A DNA stretch of 64,000 bases from Anseranas semipalmata (lineage: Eukaryota > Chordata > Aves > Anseriformes > Anseranatidae). Position numbers and translations under genes: made by a program. A model generated the notes under the pieces. The model was not told the origin of the DNA and made no database searches. It saw only the letters and a list, made by a program, of their open reading frames with translations. The stretch covers positions 124,291 to 188,290 of the forward strand of contig VXAA01006091.1 of NCBI GenBank assembly GCA_013399115.1. The letters run 5' to 3'. Positions 46,872 through 61,340 of this stretch are shown piece after piece. Numbering within the stretch: the stretch's first letter is position 1; each line of letters begins with the position of its first letter.

Positions 46872-49800
46872 TTCAGGTGTTTGAGAAAGGGATACATCTG
46901 TAGGAAATCACGTTGTTTGGACTGTCTCAGAAAGGTTCTTCCTCAGCAGCATTAGGCTTCTTATCTTTGAGGCAAGGACAAGCTATGGTGCAGCAGGAAA
47001 CCTTTGTATGAAGAATATACTTTCAGCTGTCTGCGATCTTTGCCAAGCTGGAAGGCTTCAGAAAAATTTCTGTTTGTTCAGTAGAGACTACAGAGACTTT
47101 AATGAACAAGCCCCATTCCTCCCCCAAGGCATCTGCAGCAACAAGCTAGAAATCCACAGAACTGCCAGAAAATTATGCTCCCTGTATAAATGCAGGTATT
47201 GCAGCTGCCTACCACAGCTCAGTGGGATGCTGGGCATAAGGAAGAAGAAAGAGAGGGAAGGAGAGGAAACTGCAGGACTTGGCACATAGAAAGGAATTTG
47301 GAGCATGGAGAAGGAGGAAAGGGAGCAGAAACAGGGGATATAATTTAAGACTACATCTACAAGTATATACATGAAGAACTGAATTAAAGTCAATGAGACA
47401 ACCTTTAATTAATACCGTAATTTCTTAGTTCTGGTGTCCCTTTCTATACAACAGATTATCTTTTAGGCTCAGTTCTGCTACCCATGTTTTGGAACTTAAT
47501 ACTATTTGTAGTGCCCTGGATTATCTGCTGGGAGCTGACAGTTATAGCAGGACCTACAGGAGATCTGTACACTGCAGGAGCCAGGCAGGATACCCTGGAT
47601 TGTTTCATGTGGTATTAAACACCTTCCTAAGGGCACATAAGGATGCTTTAGTGCATTTTTTGGTGACATGATATAGGTTCTCAGGGTGCTAAATGCCATT
47701 TTTGTGTAACTCAGAGTCTACAGGTAGGGTTTGCCCTTTGCACTGAACTCCCCATCTGGCACTGATGCTCCAGCTGGCCATTCTAAGCCATCCTGGCATG
47801 GCTGAAGGAGGACTGGAAACCTCAGCTATCGTTAATTCTTGTTTCTGTAATGGATTCTGGGGAACTGTTGTCAGGTTGACACAACTGAATGCTACCTTAA
47901 TGTTATTTGGGTCTATCTGTTTGGTCCCTGGTTGCTTAATTTCTCCTTTTTGTTCAGAAATAACCATTGGATATCTTACTGAGAAAGGAAACAGACAGAA
48001 ATTGTACCATAGTCTCAGATACTTTATAAATTTTTATGAAGGGCAAAATTTGTCCGAAAAAAATTCTTCTATGTAGATTCTTGCATGTAGACCCCTTAGA
48101 AACACCAGCTGAATTTACCAGTCCCAAAGTTGTGTCAAACTTAGATGTTGACCATACTCTAGCTGTTTATTCATACAGTGCTTTCTTTCCTTTCCAGTTT
48201 TTTCAGATTCTTGCATCACCTTGAATACGTTCACTCCTCCTGCAGCTGGATTATTGCAAACAAACATCACTGAAACAATTTTGAACCAAGTATACAGCTG
48301 TTCTGTCAGGAGTGTGATACACTATCATGAGGAACAAAAGCCACAAGGCTTTATCTGGAGATCTAAAGGGCCAGCTAAAAAGCTTGTGCTGAGAGAGAAT
48401 ACAGGACTCATGGAAGATTTAGGTCAATTATTTCTCTGTTCCAGTAGCGCTAATCTTTGGGCTGAAATTGCAGATTACAACAGGTAGTCCTTGGTGCTGT
48501 TAAACTTCATTTATGTTGGAGAGCTGGCAATAAAAGGCCAATTTCATTTAAATTTTTGGCTATTTCTAACTTACTATACCTGAATAATGACTTCCCAAAA
48601 GCTTGTAGACAGTAGTTATCTCTGCAGTGTATTATTCTGGCTACTGTGAAGAGGGAACAGGAACACATAAACTGGTTTGCTGCAGCTTTGATAACTGCAG
48701 AGTTTGTCTTTGAACTGTATGGCAGGAGATGCTGTGGCCATGCTATCTCTGTGCTGTGTCGGAAAGGCAGAGCTTTGGAAATGCTGAAGGTTGGTTGCTT
48801 AGTGGTTTTGAGAGCAAAAAAAAATAAATGAAATGAAATGTATTTAAAACTGCCTCAGAACAGTGTAGCACCAATTAAGTAATAGAAGCTGAATAAATAT
48901 ATCAGTGACACTGCAAAACTCTCCTGTCTTCTTCCTTCATCCTGAAGTGAATGAAGTTCTTACAGACTCGAAGTGTGGAAAACTCATGATTCAAGTTTGT
49001 TTTTTTTTCCACAAATGTCATGTAACACTTTGAAGAACATGGTGCAGCTGCTAGGCAAGGAGGCTAAAGCAACAGGACTAGTGAGTACAAGCATGAGTGC
49101 ATTAAGCCTAGCTGAGCAAGCTGTAGTATTTTATGCCCTTATAAATCAGAATGCCTGTTCAGCCTTTGTCTGCTGCTGTAGGGAAGGATGTGATACATAG
49201 CAATGAACAGATTACCTAATGAAGCTAAAATATTTTTTATTAAGTTATTTCACTATCTATTATATTTTATCTCTATTTACAAGTATAAATGATCTGTTTG
49301 GTGATGTCATTTGTATAAAAATACAGCGATGTTACCACAGATAGTGCTAGGTAAGAGTAAGGAGTGGTGCTGGTACCCAGGAGTGCCGTAATCCTACATT
49401 GAAAGAAGAGCAAGGCACAGCAAGGATACTTTCTTCATGTTGGAGAAGAATCCTGGGGAAAGGTATAGTTGAAAAAAAAATCATTCATACACATTTGGAG
49501 ATGGAAATGTATGCTAACCTAATATAGGAAAAAGGATCCTCCATTCCCAGACTGTCTGGTAAAATGAGATGCCCCTTAAGGGGTCCTTTAAGTACAGGGC
49601 TGGTGCGACTGCACAAGTCACACTGTGCAAAGTCAGACCTGGTGATGACATAACCTGCCAGCTGGAGGGGACTTCCCCGAAGGAGCCCATGTCATTGCTC
49701 ACTTCTCAAAACACTCCAGAGGCTTTCAAGGACTTCTGGAAACTGGATATAGGCAAGAGCAGCTGTTGTAACAGGTGTGCTGTGCAGTGATCCCTCAGGG

Positions 49801-52800
49801 TTAGATCCACAAGGGAGTGAAACCTCCACTAACTCCGACTTTTAGGGGCAAGCTTGTGAATCTGTGATCCTCATACTCTTTTAGTTTCAGCTGTCACCTA
49901 TCTTTGGAGGTGTTTAAAGCTCATATGAGCCTCAGACCTGGGGAGGCAGAGGAGGCTGGGTGCCCCACCACAACAAGGACTGGACCATGATTTCCTTCTC
50001 TCTGGTGAACCAGGGGAAGGCTCCTCCTTTGGTCCTTGCCCAAGCAGACATTTCATTGTGCTGTGCAACCTGGAACAACCTCAAGACAGAAGGCACCCAT
50101 GCAGCTTTTCTCCCACTCGGGTGGCCTGGAGTAAGGTGGCCAGCTTCCTCCACCATGGTGGCGGTGGTGGCAGAAGCTTGTCAGTGCTCAGGTGAGAGGA
50201 GGAGGTCAAGCCCAGATTGGCGCATCTTGCATGAGTGCTGCAATCACAGCACGTTGCTGTAGATGCAGAGCTACTGACAGGGACAGGCACAAGACACGCC
50301 TCCAGTCCAGTGGATCATACAGTACAAGTATGATGCATTAACTGTGAAATATGTCTTTTGATGATTCATACTATAAATTAAAGGTTATCCTAATTCTTTT
50401 GAGGACAAAATGTACTTTAAAGAGTTATTCTCCTGGCATGAATCACCAACCCAGTCCTCCCTCTAGATTAGCAATAGAGGCTAAACTACAACTGGTCAGG
50501 AAAAAGAATATAACTTAACTGTAAACTTCTCAGCTCATTTTGAATTGGGAAAAATATTCTGTTTAAGTTTACATTTTCAAGGGAACTCAGTATCCAAAAA
50601 TAGAATTTAGGTACTCTTAAATGTAGTCTTTTGGGCTTGCTTCCCAGTGTAGGTAACTCTTTTGGCCAGGCAGCTCTCAGTGTTGCCGCAGCCTGTGCTG
50701 AGGGCCTGTGAAGCAGTGGGGCACTGGCTGCAGGAGGAACAGCTAGGTGGAGGAACCTGGAACCCAGGGGGTCTGCTGTCTTTCAGAGACTTATGGGGGG
50801 TGGGGAGCCAAAAGCATCATAAATGTGACTGTTGCAGGAAAAGATCAGCTGGGCAGTTTGGGAAAATGATTGGTTTCTAGGGCCTGAAAGTCCCTGGCAT
50901 CCAACTGGGGAACCCAGGAAAGCAGGCAGGGAGGCAAAGACTTGGGTGAGTGGGGCAGATCTCCTAGGCTGCCTTGTTTCATCCAAAAGCTTTGACAGAC
51001 TTGCATATTCCTGCAGAAAAAAAGAATATGCAGATTTTTCCAGGGAAAGTGTTTCAACTAGTCTTTAATTTCTTGATGTTTGGATCCTGGAGGCTTAGAG
51101 CCTTAAACACACCGATAGAAGGCTTTGAATACAGATGCCATCTTCAGCCCATCCACAACTCTAGCCATGTGTTGCCCTTGAATGTTCAGAATAGGTTTGA
51201 GGTTTGGAGCATGGGGAGAGAGCAAGACCTCTTGATGTGAACTTAAAAACAAAGGATGAGCGAAATAGTGGGAGGAAGAACCACTCACATGCCAAACTGA
51301 ACATAAACGGTGTGGTTATGCACTGGATGTGTTTTTGACAGCAAGGTCTGCTGAACCCTACCAAACTGACTGCAGTACATCCCTGCACAACTCAGCCCCT
51401 GGAGAAGGATTTGACTCACACAGCTGCAGTGTGTTACACAACTGCATACTCATCAACCATTCAAGCCTTGATGAGCCCTGGAGTCTATTCCTGGCTCAAG
51501 GCTAGAGGCTGGGGATGAGGACAGGGATAGTTAAAAAAGATAAGGATATCTATAATGTTTTAGTCACCCCATAAGAGATTGTCGGGCACTAGATAAGACT
51601 ACAGAGAGTTAAATGTGATCTGGAGATGGTCCACAGTAACAGGGAAGGCACGGACAACAGCTTCTATAAGTTACTTTAGAAACATTCTGATTTTACTTGG
51701 TCTTTATCTGTTGAGGTTCATGGCTTTAGTCAGTGATGAGAAAAAGGAATTCTAAAAGTTTTCAGTAGAAATGACAGTAATATAGTTGTGGTCTGGGCAA
51801 TGTTTTCTAAAAATGTATATGGATCAAAGTAGCTAAACTCTACCACTGTATTGTGCTCTACCAAGCACAAGAGAAGGAAAAGTGTGGTTTAGGAACAGTA
51901 ACCAGAGACTTTTAGCTACTTATAGAGAGAAATTAGTTGATTATTTGGCCAAAAGTTGGCCAAAACTTCCAATTTTTAACTCTTTTTCTTTCTGCAATGT
52001 CCAAAACATTCAAGTTTTTATCAGACCACTAGAATAATCTGACAGTGTTCAGGATTTTAAACTGTGATTTAGAATTTGCAACAGCAATGAGATTTTTACT
52101 CAGGGAAAGTTTAAAGAGCTGATGAAAACTAAATTATGGCCACCAAACCATAACTTAAAAGTAAGAAGAAATACACTAAACTATTAAATGCACCAGAAAT
52201 AACCAGTTTGCTCTTCATTGAGTATATTGTTCCTTGTACTTGGGTTACACGTAGAAAATAGTAGTTATTACAAGCAGCTGCTATTTCTAACTGTCTATTA
52301 TTAGCACTTACTACTCTCAAAAGTCTTAACTAATTTACATTTTTATCATAAAAGTACATTGTACTTTTGTTTCTAAAAATGGATCTACTCTTTATCAGTC
52401 TTACTCTTCAGCTTTCTAAGCATATTTCTTAAATCAATTTGGTATTTTTATTGCTTTCTACTGAACTCCTTCTGCCTATAAAAGTATCCTAAAAATGTTT
52501 TTCAAATTCAAAAACAGTCCACTAGATGAGTTTTAGGCAGAATAACTATTTCAGAACATATGTATGCTTTTCAGAGGACTGTGTAAAGTCAAGCTCACTT
52601 AAAGATGAGAGAAGGCAGATAGCTCTTACTATACAAACGTGCCTAGGTGGGCAAGTATTATCTTCAGTTTTATGACTTTAGATCTGAAGACATCTCATTA
52701 TATTTCACATGAAATGCAAAAAATTAGAAAGGAAAAAAAAATTCTGAACAGAGTAATAAAATAAAAGAAGTAACTTACTGTACTTTATGCTATATTTTTA

Positions 52801-53735
52801 TATGACTAGGAAAAGCTTTTATGTCTATATATTTATTCTTGAATTGTTTATATTTATAAGTCATTCATATATATTTTTGCAGCCTTACTGACATATGGTT
52901 GTTAGGCTTGAGATTGGTATGCAAACCATAAAACTTTAAATGCCAAATTGCATTGCTCTACAAAGCCTGTTAAGCTTTTATTGCACAACATTGTGACTGT
53001 GAAGATAAGTTGATGCTCATATCAACACAATCATAATACAGGGGTATATTGAGGGCAGGAGATGTAGATGAAGAATTGATTGAACCTCAGAGGAGAATCT
53101 GTGTTCCCTAATCTCTTCTATATGCCTGATTATGATTTTTGTTCTGGAAAAAGAACATGGAACTGGCTAGCAGATATTGCATTACTGTTAAACCACTGAC
53201 AGAACAGTAAGAATACCATGTGATCACTACCTCTCTGTATGATTTCTGGCTTTGCTTAATTTCTTCTTCTTTCAGGTTTAAAGCTGTTTCAGACAAAGCA
53301 AAACAACAGAGTTGGTGTGTTGCATGTGGTCTTTAGCTCAAATAGATATTCTGGTATTGTGAAAAAAGACAAAGGGATAAATTCCTGCCTTTTTTTCTTT
53401 ACATAGTTTTTAGTGGTCCATAGGATGATCTATATCTCATTAAAACCATTTTGATGAGTGTTCTAATATTTTAACTAGTGAAATAGAATAAAAGAAAACT
53501 CTATATTGTGAATATTTCATCTAAGTTTCTCTCAAACACACAAACCTGGCCTCTCTGTCTTCAGTTTTGTTGTGCTATGGACCTGCACACCTGTTGTGAA
53601 ACACATGCACGTTTTCGTGCTTTAAGAGAGGACTGGAATTTGTATATAACTGCCTGACAACCTAATCATTCTCTTAGATCATCAGGCTTAGAGTTCTACT
53701 TTACATTTTTTAGTTAGTATCCACTAAAACAGCAG

Positions 53736-53900
53736 GAGAGATTTCTTGGCAAGACGGCAACAGCTCCATCATTGGAGATCTCTTAGAACTTGCTAGACAG
53801 ACATCTATTTAGAGCACCATAAAATAAATTAATGCTGCTTTTGGACAGTGTGATGAATTAGATAGCCCCTAGCATCCCTTCCAATCCCATGATTAGATCA
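53736..53900 (+). mobile_element. Decayed CR1 3' end fragment
   Basis: CATTGGAGATCTCTTAGAAC, TTGCTAGACAGACATCTATT, CTGCTTTTGGACAGTGTGAT and GAATTAGATAGCCCCTAGCA, followed by CATCCCTTCCAATCCCATGA, match in order the CR1 3' UTR (GGAGATATTC..CTGGACA..TGCTTTGAGCAGG..TGGACTAGATGACCCC..GGTCCCTTCCAACCCCATGATT). The octamer tail is lost after one ATGATT. Divergence is high, indicating an old copy. Confidence 0.75.
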
Positions 53901-54581
53901 TGTTTCTTGAAAAAAAGCGTATAATATGATTTCTGGCACATGGAGATTCTGAATCAGGCTGTAGATTGACCCTATTGACCAGATGGTCACTTCTCAGAAG
54001 AATGGCAGGGGGTGTTAAAAAAAGATAAAGTCAGGGTATTTATAGGTGGATGTTGAATAAACCCTTATGGGGAATATGATGAATAGATGGAGAGCATAAG
54101 ACATTCTATCATCTGAGAATCTAAGAACGAACCCTTTATCCCAGCATGTAGCTTGAGATATCTCACAGAGATTAAAAACTGGTGAAAGAACACATTTTAA
54201 CCACTCATTTGGGGTGGGATGAAAGACATTTTAAGTATTGAGAAACATAATTTTTGCCATTCTTGTCAGTAGTTTGAGGAGGCAAAAAGCCACGTAGTAT
54301 TTACCATAGTGCTAAGCTCTTAGAAGTGAAGAATAATAATAATCAGAAACAGCTGGAGAATTTGTTAGAGCATTTGTTTTTCATCCCTTTTCTGACAGAC
54401 TGTTAACATTGAGAATTCTATATGATTTTACAAGTTCGAGATCCTGTGTACACATTAGAAATTGCTGTCTGTACTACAGCAGCACTGGGAGACTCTAAAT
54501 GAGTTTTGGCCTTTTGAAGGTAAGTGCATACCTGCAACTCTCAGAAGCAATGCATTTCCCACAGAGTTTGCAATCTAATCA

Positions 54582-54655
54582 GAAAAACAAAACAAAACAA
54601 AACAAAACAAAACAAAACAGGAAATCCATTCTTAGATTTTTTTTTTTTTTTTTTT
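54582..54655. repeat. (AAAAC)n array followed by T(19)
   Basis: About seven AAAAC pentanucleotides (54582-54619) are followed, after a spacer of 17 bases, by 19 T (54637-54655). The A-rich and T-rich arms are partly complementary, so a fold-back is possible. Confidence 0.9.
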
Positions 54656-57600
54656 AATTTGTACAAACTGATGCAGAGACAGATCAGTACATTCAGTCAG
54701 TACAAAATTACACAGGAAATCTATGGTGTGCGTCAGATCGAAGTCCATCTCTGCCAAAGGCCCTTGCATAGAAGCATAATCTCCATTCATTGGGAGATTT
54801 TATAATCATTTTAATTATAAGCAGATAGTAATTCTCCAATCAGATCTACAAGCTGTCAGAGATCACCTGAAAGGATCCAATGGCGGGCCCATGACTTCTA
54901 TTTATAAAGCATTTAGGAATCACCAAGAGTGGATATACATTTGTATGTTTGTTTACATACCCTGTTGTATGCATCTGAAACTGTTACTGTTTGTGCAATG
55001 TAAAGTTATTTAGTACCTTTGTCAGAATTGTATCAACAATGCAGTTTGTTGATGAGAAAAAAGGTGAAGTAGAAGGCTAATAGAAAAAAAAAATAAATCT
55101 GGTCATGGCTTAGTAGATATGAGGGAGATTTCTGTATCAAATATCTTAAGTACAGTCTCTAGACAGTCAGTGCAGAATATTGAAGGAACTGCATCCCCAG
55201 CTTAGGAGGTTTGTGCAGAAGAAAACAAAGATCTTCTATCACATTCTAGAAGGTAATTTTGAAGTGAAAAATTTTATAAGCTTAAACTGTGGGCACCCAG
55301 CCATTGCATATGAAATCATAATTTGTCATTCTACAATGTCATAAATCACCATGAAATCAACAGATCCCAAAAGATTTAGCTTGGGTGACACAACTGGGAA
55401 CAACATTAAATGATAAAAACAAAGAAAGACCACATGGAGAATAGGGAAAAGTGACAAGACCTAAGGTACTTCCTCTAGTCACAAAACATGTCATAAATAT
55501 TACTAGCCAAGGATTTTTGCATGTAGTCAAACCAACATAATCTTCTTGGTGAAGACAGGAAAAGATCTGTGTGAAATATCTGGAAAAGGAAATAGATGAA
55601 GCATGTCTCTTCTATTCGGTAATAGAAAAGAACAAAACACAACAAAACAGTGAAATCTAAATGATACATCAAGTTTATGGACAAAATGAAAAAGAAATGA
55701 AAAGAAAAAATCTATTTTCTACATCTTACAGTGTTTTTAGTTATGTTGAAGACATGTTTCCTCAATCAGAATGTAATAGAGATATGTTTTCCTTTTCATT
55801 TGCTGCCTTCTTAAAATGTTTTTGCAGTTAAATGTGTATATATAATCCAAATATGAAGGTTTATTTTTAAGAAATATGGTTGGTCATATAATACTAATTT
55901 ATTAGAAATTGGCTTCAGAAAGGAAATTAGCACAACTAATATAATTATTATAAATGTCTACTTGAAGGAAGAATGTTGCTAGAATTGGTTAAATTATGGG
56001 AGAGACCTTTTTTCCTATTATAATTATCACTTGCTATTTACAGTATTGCCTTATATCACTTCTGTAGACATGTTAACTTCATCTCTGGTACATTACATAT
56101 GAGTTCACTCTACAGGCAGTGCTCCTGGCAGTTGCCAGGCACAGAAAGTTGCAGAAACCAGAGCTATGTGCTTGTTCAAGTATAGGGTTCCCAAAGCAGA
56201 CCTGACCTGGGCAGGAGCATGGGACTATTTATATCTTGATTCCTGCTGGGCTCCCACTTGAGAATTCCTGCCTGGTTGCCAATCCATGGGTTACATTTTC
56301 CAGCCAGTCTCCACTGTGACTGAGACCTCCCCGATTGCTCTGTCAGTTATGATGGGAGTCAAATTATGCAAACATGGCAGAAAGACAGAACAGTGGAGAG
56401 GAAGGTGGAAACATTGGCTGTGGAAGGGTCAGGATCCATCCAGCTGGAGGGAATCATCAAATGGAGATCAGGTTTAGCAACTATTCCAGCTGATGGGATA
56501 CATTTGCAAAGAACAATAAAACTCCAGGTTATGGTTAGAGCACAGTGCTGTCATACTTCTCGGCCAGTGGGGAAAAAATCCCCAGGACAAACCTACTTGC
56601 AACTCTTCATTCAGTACAGGTATCCCCATCCAATACAGTCTGCCACAAGTCTTCTCTTGGATAAAGTCTACACTGGTGTTAGACCAAGGCAAACAGAAAA
56701 GAAGACTGAGAAGTATGACTCATTTGTGTCTCTGAACCTCCTGAGGACCTGAAGAGCCCTGGATCAACTGCCCAACATAAAAAAAAGTCACATTATTTCA
56801 CATCGGGATATTTTTCAAATGCTGTAACCTATGCTGTGGCTTAAGGGGTAAGAATGTGATGGAATAAAAACAAAACAGGACAAAACAGAATTGAATTGCA
56901 TTGAATTTAACCAGAGGTCTTGCTTCCTAGGCAAAAATCTCCCAATGCAATGCTATTAGACAAAGGGATATTTGTTGTCCTGCATCTTGTGCAAGAAAGA
57001 TCAGCTCCCACTGTGTTTTGGAAGGAGCTGGTTCCCACTAGATTGTTCTAGGAACACTCCAACCAAACCTCCCAGTATAGATTTCAGGTTTTGCAGAGGA
57101 ATATTAAGTAGAGGAAGCACATCAAGTACAGGAAGGCCCAGTTTCTGAACCTACAGGGCTTAGACATGAGCTTCAGAGACATGCCAAGACTGAAGGTGTT
57201 TTAGACTTGCACAAATTTTGTTTTCTTTCTACCTCGTTTCTCAAAGTTGAGTTATGCCCAGCAACATCTCTTAACTTCTAAAATAGTTCCAAGTGCTAGA
57301 AAACACTGTCTGGGATTCATTGCTCTGTTTTCATGTCTAGATAACTTCTATTGAACCTTTGGTCTCACTTCTGCCCCTGTTTATTATTTATTATTTGCCC
57401 TATAAATTCAGCTGAGATCTGGATTCCTGCCTGCTTGCCTGCCCAGGAGGAAGGTAAGTCTTTAGCTTTGGCTGCATTTGAGCTCACCATGGCCTGATTT
57501 TTCCCAAAAGGCCCTAGGTTAGGCCATAGTCAAGTAGGGATTGTCAGGATTGCAATTATGGCTGCAAGTGCCTGAATCCTCCTTAAAGTCCCTACTGAGC

Positions 57601-58069
57601 TGCTGTAAGGTTGAAATCAATAGACTAAAGCCAGGAGGTTCTGAAACAGATATGAAATGTGTGAGGTAAGGAATTTAATAAGTGCCTTATTGGTTATTTC
57701 ATTTTCATAAGGGGGTAGGCATTCATTCATGCTGGAAGCGTTTGTACTGGCAATGTATGAAGCCTTTAATTAAAGTTGATTAAAATGGTAATTTTGGGCT
57801 CTGAGAGTTTAGAATAACAATTTTTTTCTCTCCTCACTCCACGTCTGAAAACCTTTAAAACTACTTCAGTGGACTGCAACCTAAATAATCCTGCTCCTAT
57901 TTTTAGGGAGATAAGCCCTGGCTTCAGCAGGGCCGTGGCAGCTAGAATAAGAAGATTTTGCAAGTGTGGAGGATTAGCCTTTGCGGCAGTTGTATGACAA
58001 AGCAATATACTCACCACTGATAACACAGGAGGAGGAAAGAATTTATCATTTATTACATATTCATATTGG

Positions 58070-58073
<4 letters not shown>

Positions 58074-58108
<35 letters not shown>
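58074..58108. repeat. T(35) homopolymer run
   Basis: The longest homopolymer of the window, uninterrupted. Its flanks show no retroelement 3' end that would make it a reversed poly(A) tail. Its length in the assembly should be treated as approximate. Confidence 0.92.
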
Positions 58109-58114
<6 letters not shown>

Positions 58115-61100
58115 GCAACCTGACAAAATCTATCCAGAATGAATTTTTTGGGGGGGATTAGCTCAGAGCTTTCAGTTCCATGAATGTTTCACCTCTCTGC
58201 TAAGCACAAGAGGTGAGTCCTGGAAGCCAGCACTGTCCTGGAAATGAGAACACTAAGCATCACAGTTTGGGTCCTGTCTAATCCTCCAGTGTGGAGTTAA
58301 ACTGCTGAGACCTAAAAGCTCCTCTCTTCCTGGGTACTGATCTTTGTAATCATGAGGAAACCAGCTAATTAAGTGCACAGATGAAGGGATATTTTATTAT
58401 TCAGCTCTTAAATATCTGTACTAACTTTATTCTTTCTCTGAAATCCATGCTCCAGTTGAGCAGGTGAACTAGTGCCCTTAAATTTTATGACATCAGCCCT
58501 GCACTGACGAACCTGCAACCTGGCAAAGGAGAGAAATTATTGAAACAGCAAACCCACAGGGGATAGAAAAGAAGGCTAAGAGGTAAAACTTGTCATTAAA
58601 GAAAAGTAAACAAACAAACAAAAAAAGCATAACCAACCAAACTCAAAACTCTGTTAGAGACCAGCTGGGTAAAACACAGGATTCCAGAGCTAGAATAGAT
58701 AAAACAAGGTCAAAGGCTTGTATCTCCGTGTTTTCACTGGCTTGGGATAAATTTCCATTTTTATTTGAAGAAAGTTTAGATGTAAACAGGTGAGAAAAGA
58801 AGCATAAGATATTCTTGGTTACCTTCATTTAAATGTTTATCTGGTCCTGCTCCCATCTCCTTTATGTTCACTTCTTGTAGATTTTTCAGACTTGCTTTAT
58901 TGACACAAACATTGACACAGTTCAGACTCTTCAGACTCACATGCATAAGTGTTTACGGCTCCTAGGGGGCACATCTCTTCCTCTTTATCCTACCTTATGG
59001 TATGAAGTAGCCATCAATTCAAACCATAGGAACCCTGAGAGAATACTGCATTGCCCACATACTGCAAGCTGCTGCAGTGAATTTATGTCATTTGTCCCTC
59101 TTATAGTGCCTTAGGTCTCCTCTCTGGAAGCTGTTGTGTTCGAAGGGAAAACTAGGACAGTCTCAAAACCTTGAAGGCTTCTTTAAATTAAGGTAACTGC
59201 TAGTGGGCAGATGCAACAGCTGAGCAGAGAATTCTGGAAAGAGAGTCCCAGGCATCCTTAATTCCAAGCTAAAGCTAGCTGCAGGGTGGTATAAAAGCAC
59301 AGCAGAAAGTCACCGTTACCAGATGCTATGCTTATTTCTATGGTGATTCTTATGCCTTTTTTTTTTTTTTCTTTTTCTGGCTGATGAGATACTTTGTGTT
59401 TTCGACATGATAAAAATAGCAAACGCAGGTAGATCTTGCTTAGTGAGTCTAACCGGGACTTAGTAAGAGCTATTTCAATCTTCAAGATATTTCACTGGGT
59501 CTGGACATGAACAAAGTTTTCATCCTCCGATACAGATCCATGATCAGAGTTAAAAAGGTGTCTTTGGAGCTGAAAGATGTGTCTAGTGGGAATTGCAAAA
59601 CACCTAAGGAATGTAGGCACTGTATTTCAATTCTTCTGGCAGAAATCCTGAAAGAGATCTGCTAGATGACACAGATGTCTAAAAGTGAGTTAAGATATTG
59701 CTTAAGTTTCAGATGTTGGCTCTAGCATCGCCTTAGAAGGATTCTCCTTGATGGAGGAGTCTCTACAGACTTCATGGGAGACTCAAGTGCTTGTGTTTGC
59801 TTTGCAGCAAATAACCTGTCGGTGTCTAGAATTAACTCATCAAAGTGTTAAGGGAAATATCTGAAACATTGACCATCCTTATGGTTCAGGCCTCAGATTC
59901 AGACCTTCAGGATGTTTAATGTACCAGAGCCAAGATTTTTTTCCGTGAGAATAGATTTATCCAGCTTTTCTTTTAAAGACCTAGGCAAAGCTCATTGTCA
60001 GAACTGTACCTGGTAGCAGCTTCCTTGTATTGGTCCAGTTAAAATGTCCAGTTGCTCAGTCTTCTTCAGCTTCAGCTTCCTCCTCCCTAGACAATGTCCT
60101 GAGCATCATCCTACAAGATGCTCGGGCAAAGCCACACTTTAAGCTATACTGAAGTCATTCTGTACAAATAAATACAAGATATCACAAACAAGAGAGAAAG
60201 AGTATGTGAAGAAAGAGTTTTGGGTGCTGAGAATAAGGCATTCAACTTGAAAAGCACATTTATGGTGCCAGCTCCTGCTGTGAAGACAGGAGTTTTTAGT
60301 CCATTGACAAATAAGAATGTGAGAAATTGAGAATCACTGCCCAGGATTCCCCCCAAAAACACCAATCACTGAAATCTGGTGCTGGATATTCTCTTCTGCA
60401 AGCAATGTTGCTCAAGTTTTTTGCCATGAAGTACAGAAGGGACGGCATGTCCCCAGGCTGCTTGTCCCATCATGGTTATGCTAGTCTCTTGGATGTTGAT
60501 TGGACTCAAGTTGCAGAGTCAGCAGAATTTAGGGCTGAGTTTCCCAACGGTTCTGCCACAGAAAAACACCCACTTCTGCTGCCTGCAACTGCAAAGAAAT
60601 GTATGTCTTTGTTATTTTGCGAATGTATTGAATACCTCTGCTGGAGTGGGATCTTCAGTAGGTGTGGAGTGCATGCTAGCCACTGGCATACACACAATGG
60701 GCTTATGCAGAAGGCATAGGTACCTAAAAGAAATCTTAATAAGGATATATCCACTGAAGTTTAGATACCTCAACGTTTAGGTGATAGGAGGAGGGGAACA
60801 AGGAATGCTGCCATGTAATTTGGGATTGGAAGTTTCAATTCCTCAGGTTATTAAAGTCTTAATGGAAAGTAGCTCATCTTATTCTTTGAAATCTAAATAC
60901 TTTGGAAAAAATAACTTTGGAGTGCTTCTGGTTTCTGAACCTTAAATGAACAAGAAGAAGCTTTTCCTTTACTTCTGCCTTGACTAGCAGTGATCTGGAT
61001 AGTTCCTTTGTGGGGTCCCAAGGCTTCACTTACTGTTGTGGCAGTCCGGTCTTACATGTTTGTAAATCTGTAAATCAACATAACACTGGTGATTCATGTG

Positions 61101-61304
61101 CAGGGTAATTTCAGTTTGGTTTAGTTCTGATTAGAAAAAAAAAAAAAGGGAAAATTTCAGCACAGATATTTCATGTAATGTCACAGACCCCATTCTGGCA
61201 TAATTCCATGCCTGTCAGAATATCCTCCCATTAAACCGATTGCAAGTTTATACGCACTAGAAATTAAAAGGCAATGTGGGTTTATCACTTAATCTTCAAT
61301 ATTA

Positions 61305-61340
61305 GTTTTTATTTATTTATTTATTTATTTATTTATTTTA
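61305..61340. repeat. (TTTA)n microsatellite
   Basis: About eight consecutive TTTA units with no interruption. No other feature is attached to it. Confidence 0.92.

Larger units (their letters stand above)
42573..53735. other. Long unique stretch, no gene recognised
   Basis: About 11 kb without an identifiable gene. Open frames of up to 147 codons (46512-46955, +, running through a TTTG microsatellite) are not supported by any motif. A 97-codon minus-strand frame at 44393-44686 has protein-like composition but no identity. A 22-bp AT palindrome lies at 44351-44372, T-rich tracts at 44296-44309 and 45541-45588, and a short TTGGCCAAAA-type direct repeat at 51945-51966. The segment at 49500-50300 is somewhat GC-richer with several overlapping frames and no recognisable product. 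Confidence 0.55.

Noticed and set aside
46512..46955. 147-codon plus-strand frame
   Set aside because: Its middle is the translation of the TTTG/TTTTG microsatellite, and there is no motif outside it.
56366..56752. 128-codon plus-strand frame as a possible exon or old transposon gene
   Set aside because: No domain recognised, no convincing splice sites, and the start lies in a different frame from an overlapping open frame. Insufficient to call.
60327..60719. 130-codon plus-strand frame
   Set aside because: Overlaps open frames in another phase and on the minus strand, with no recognisable motif.
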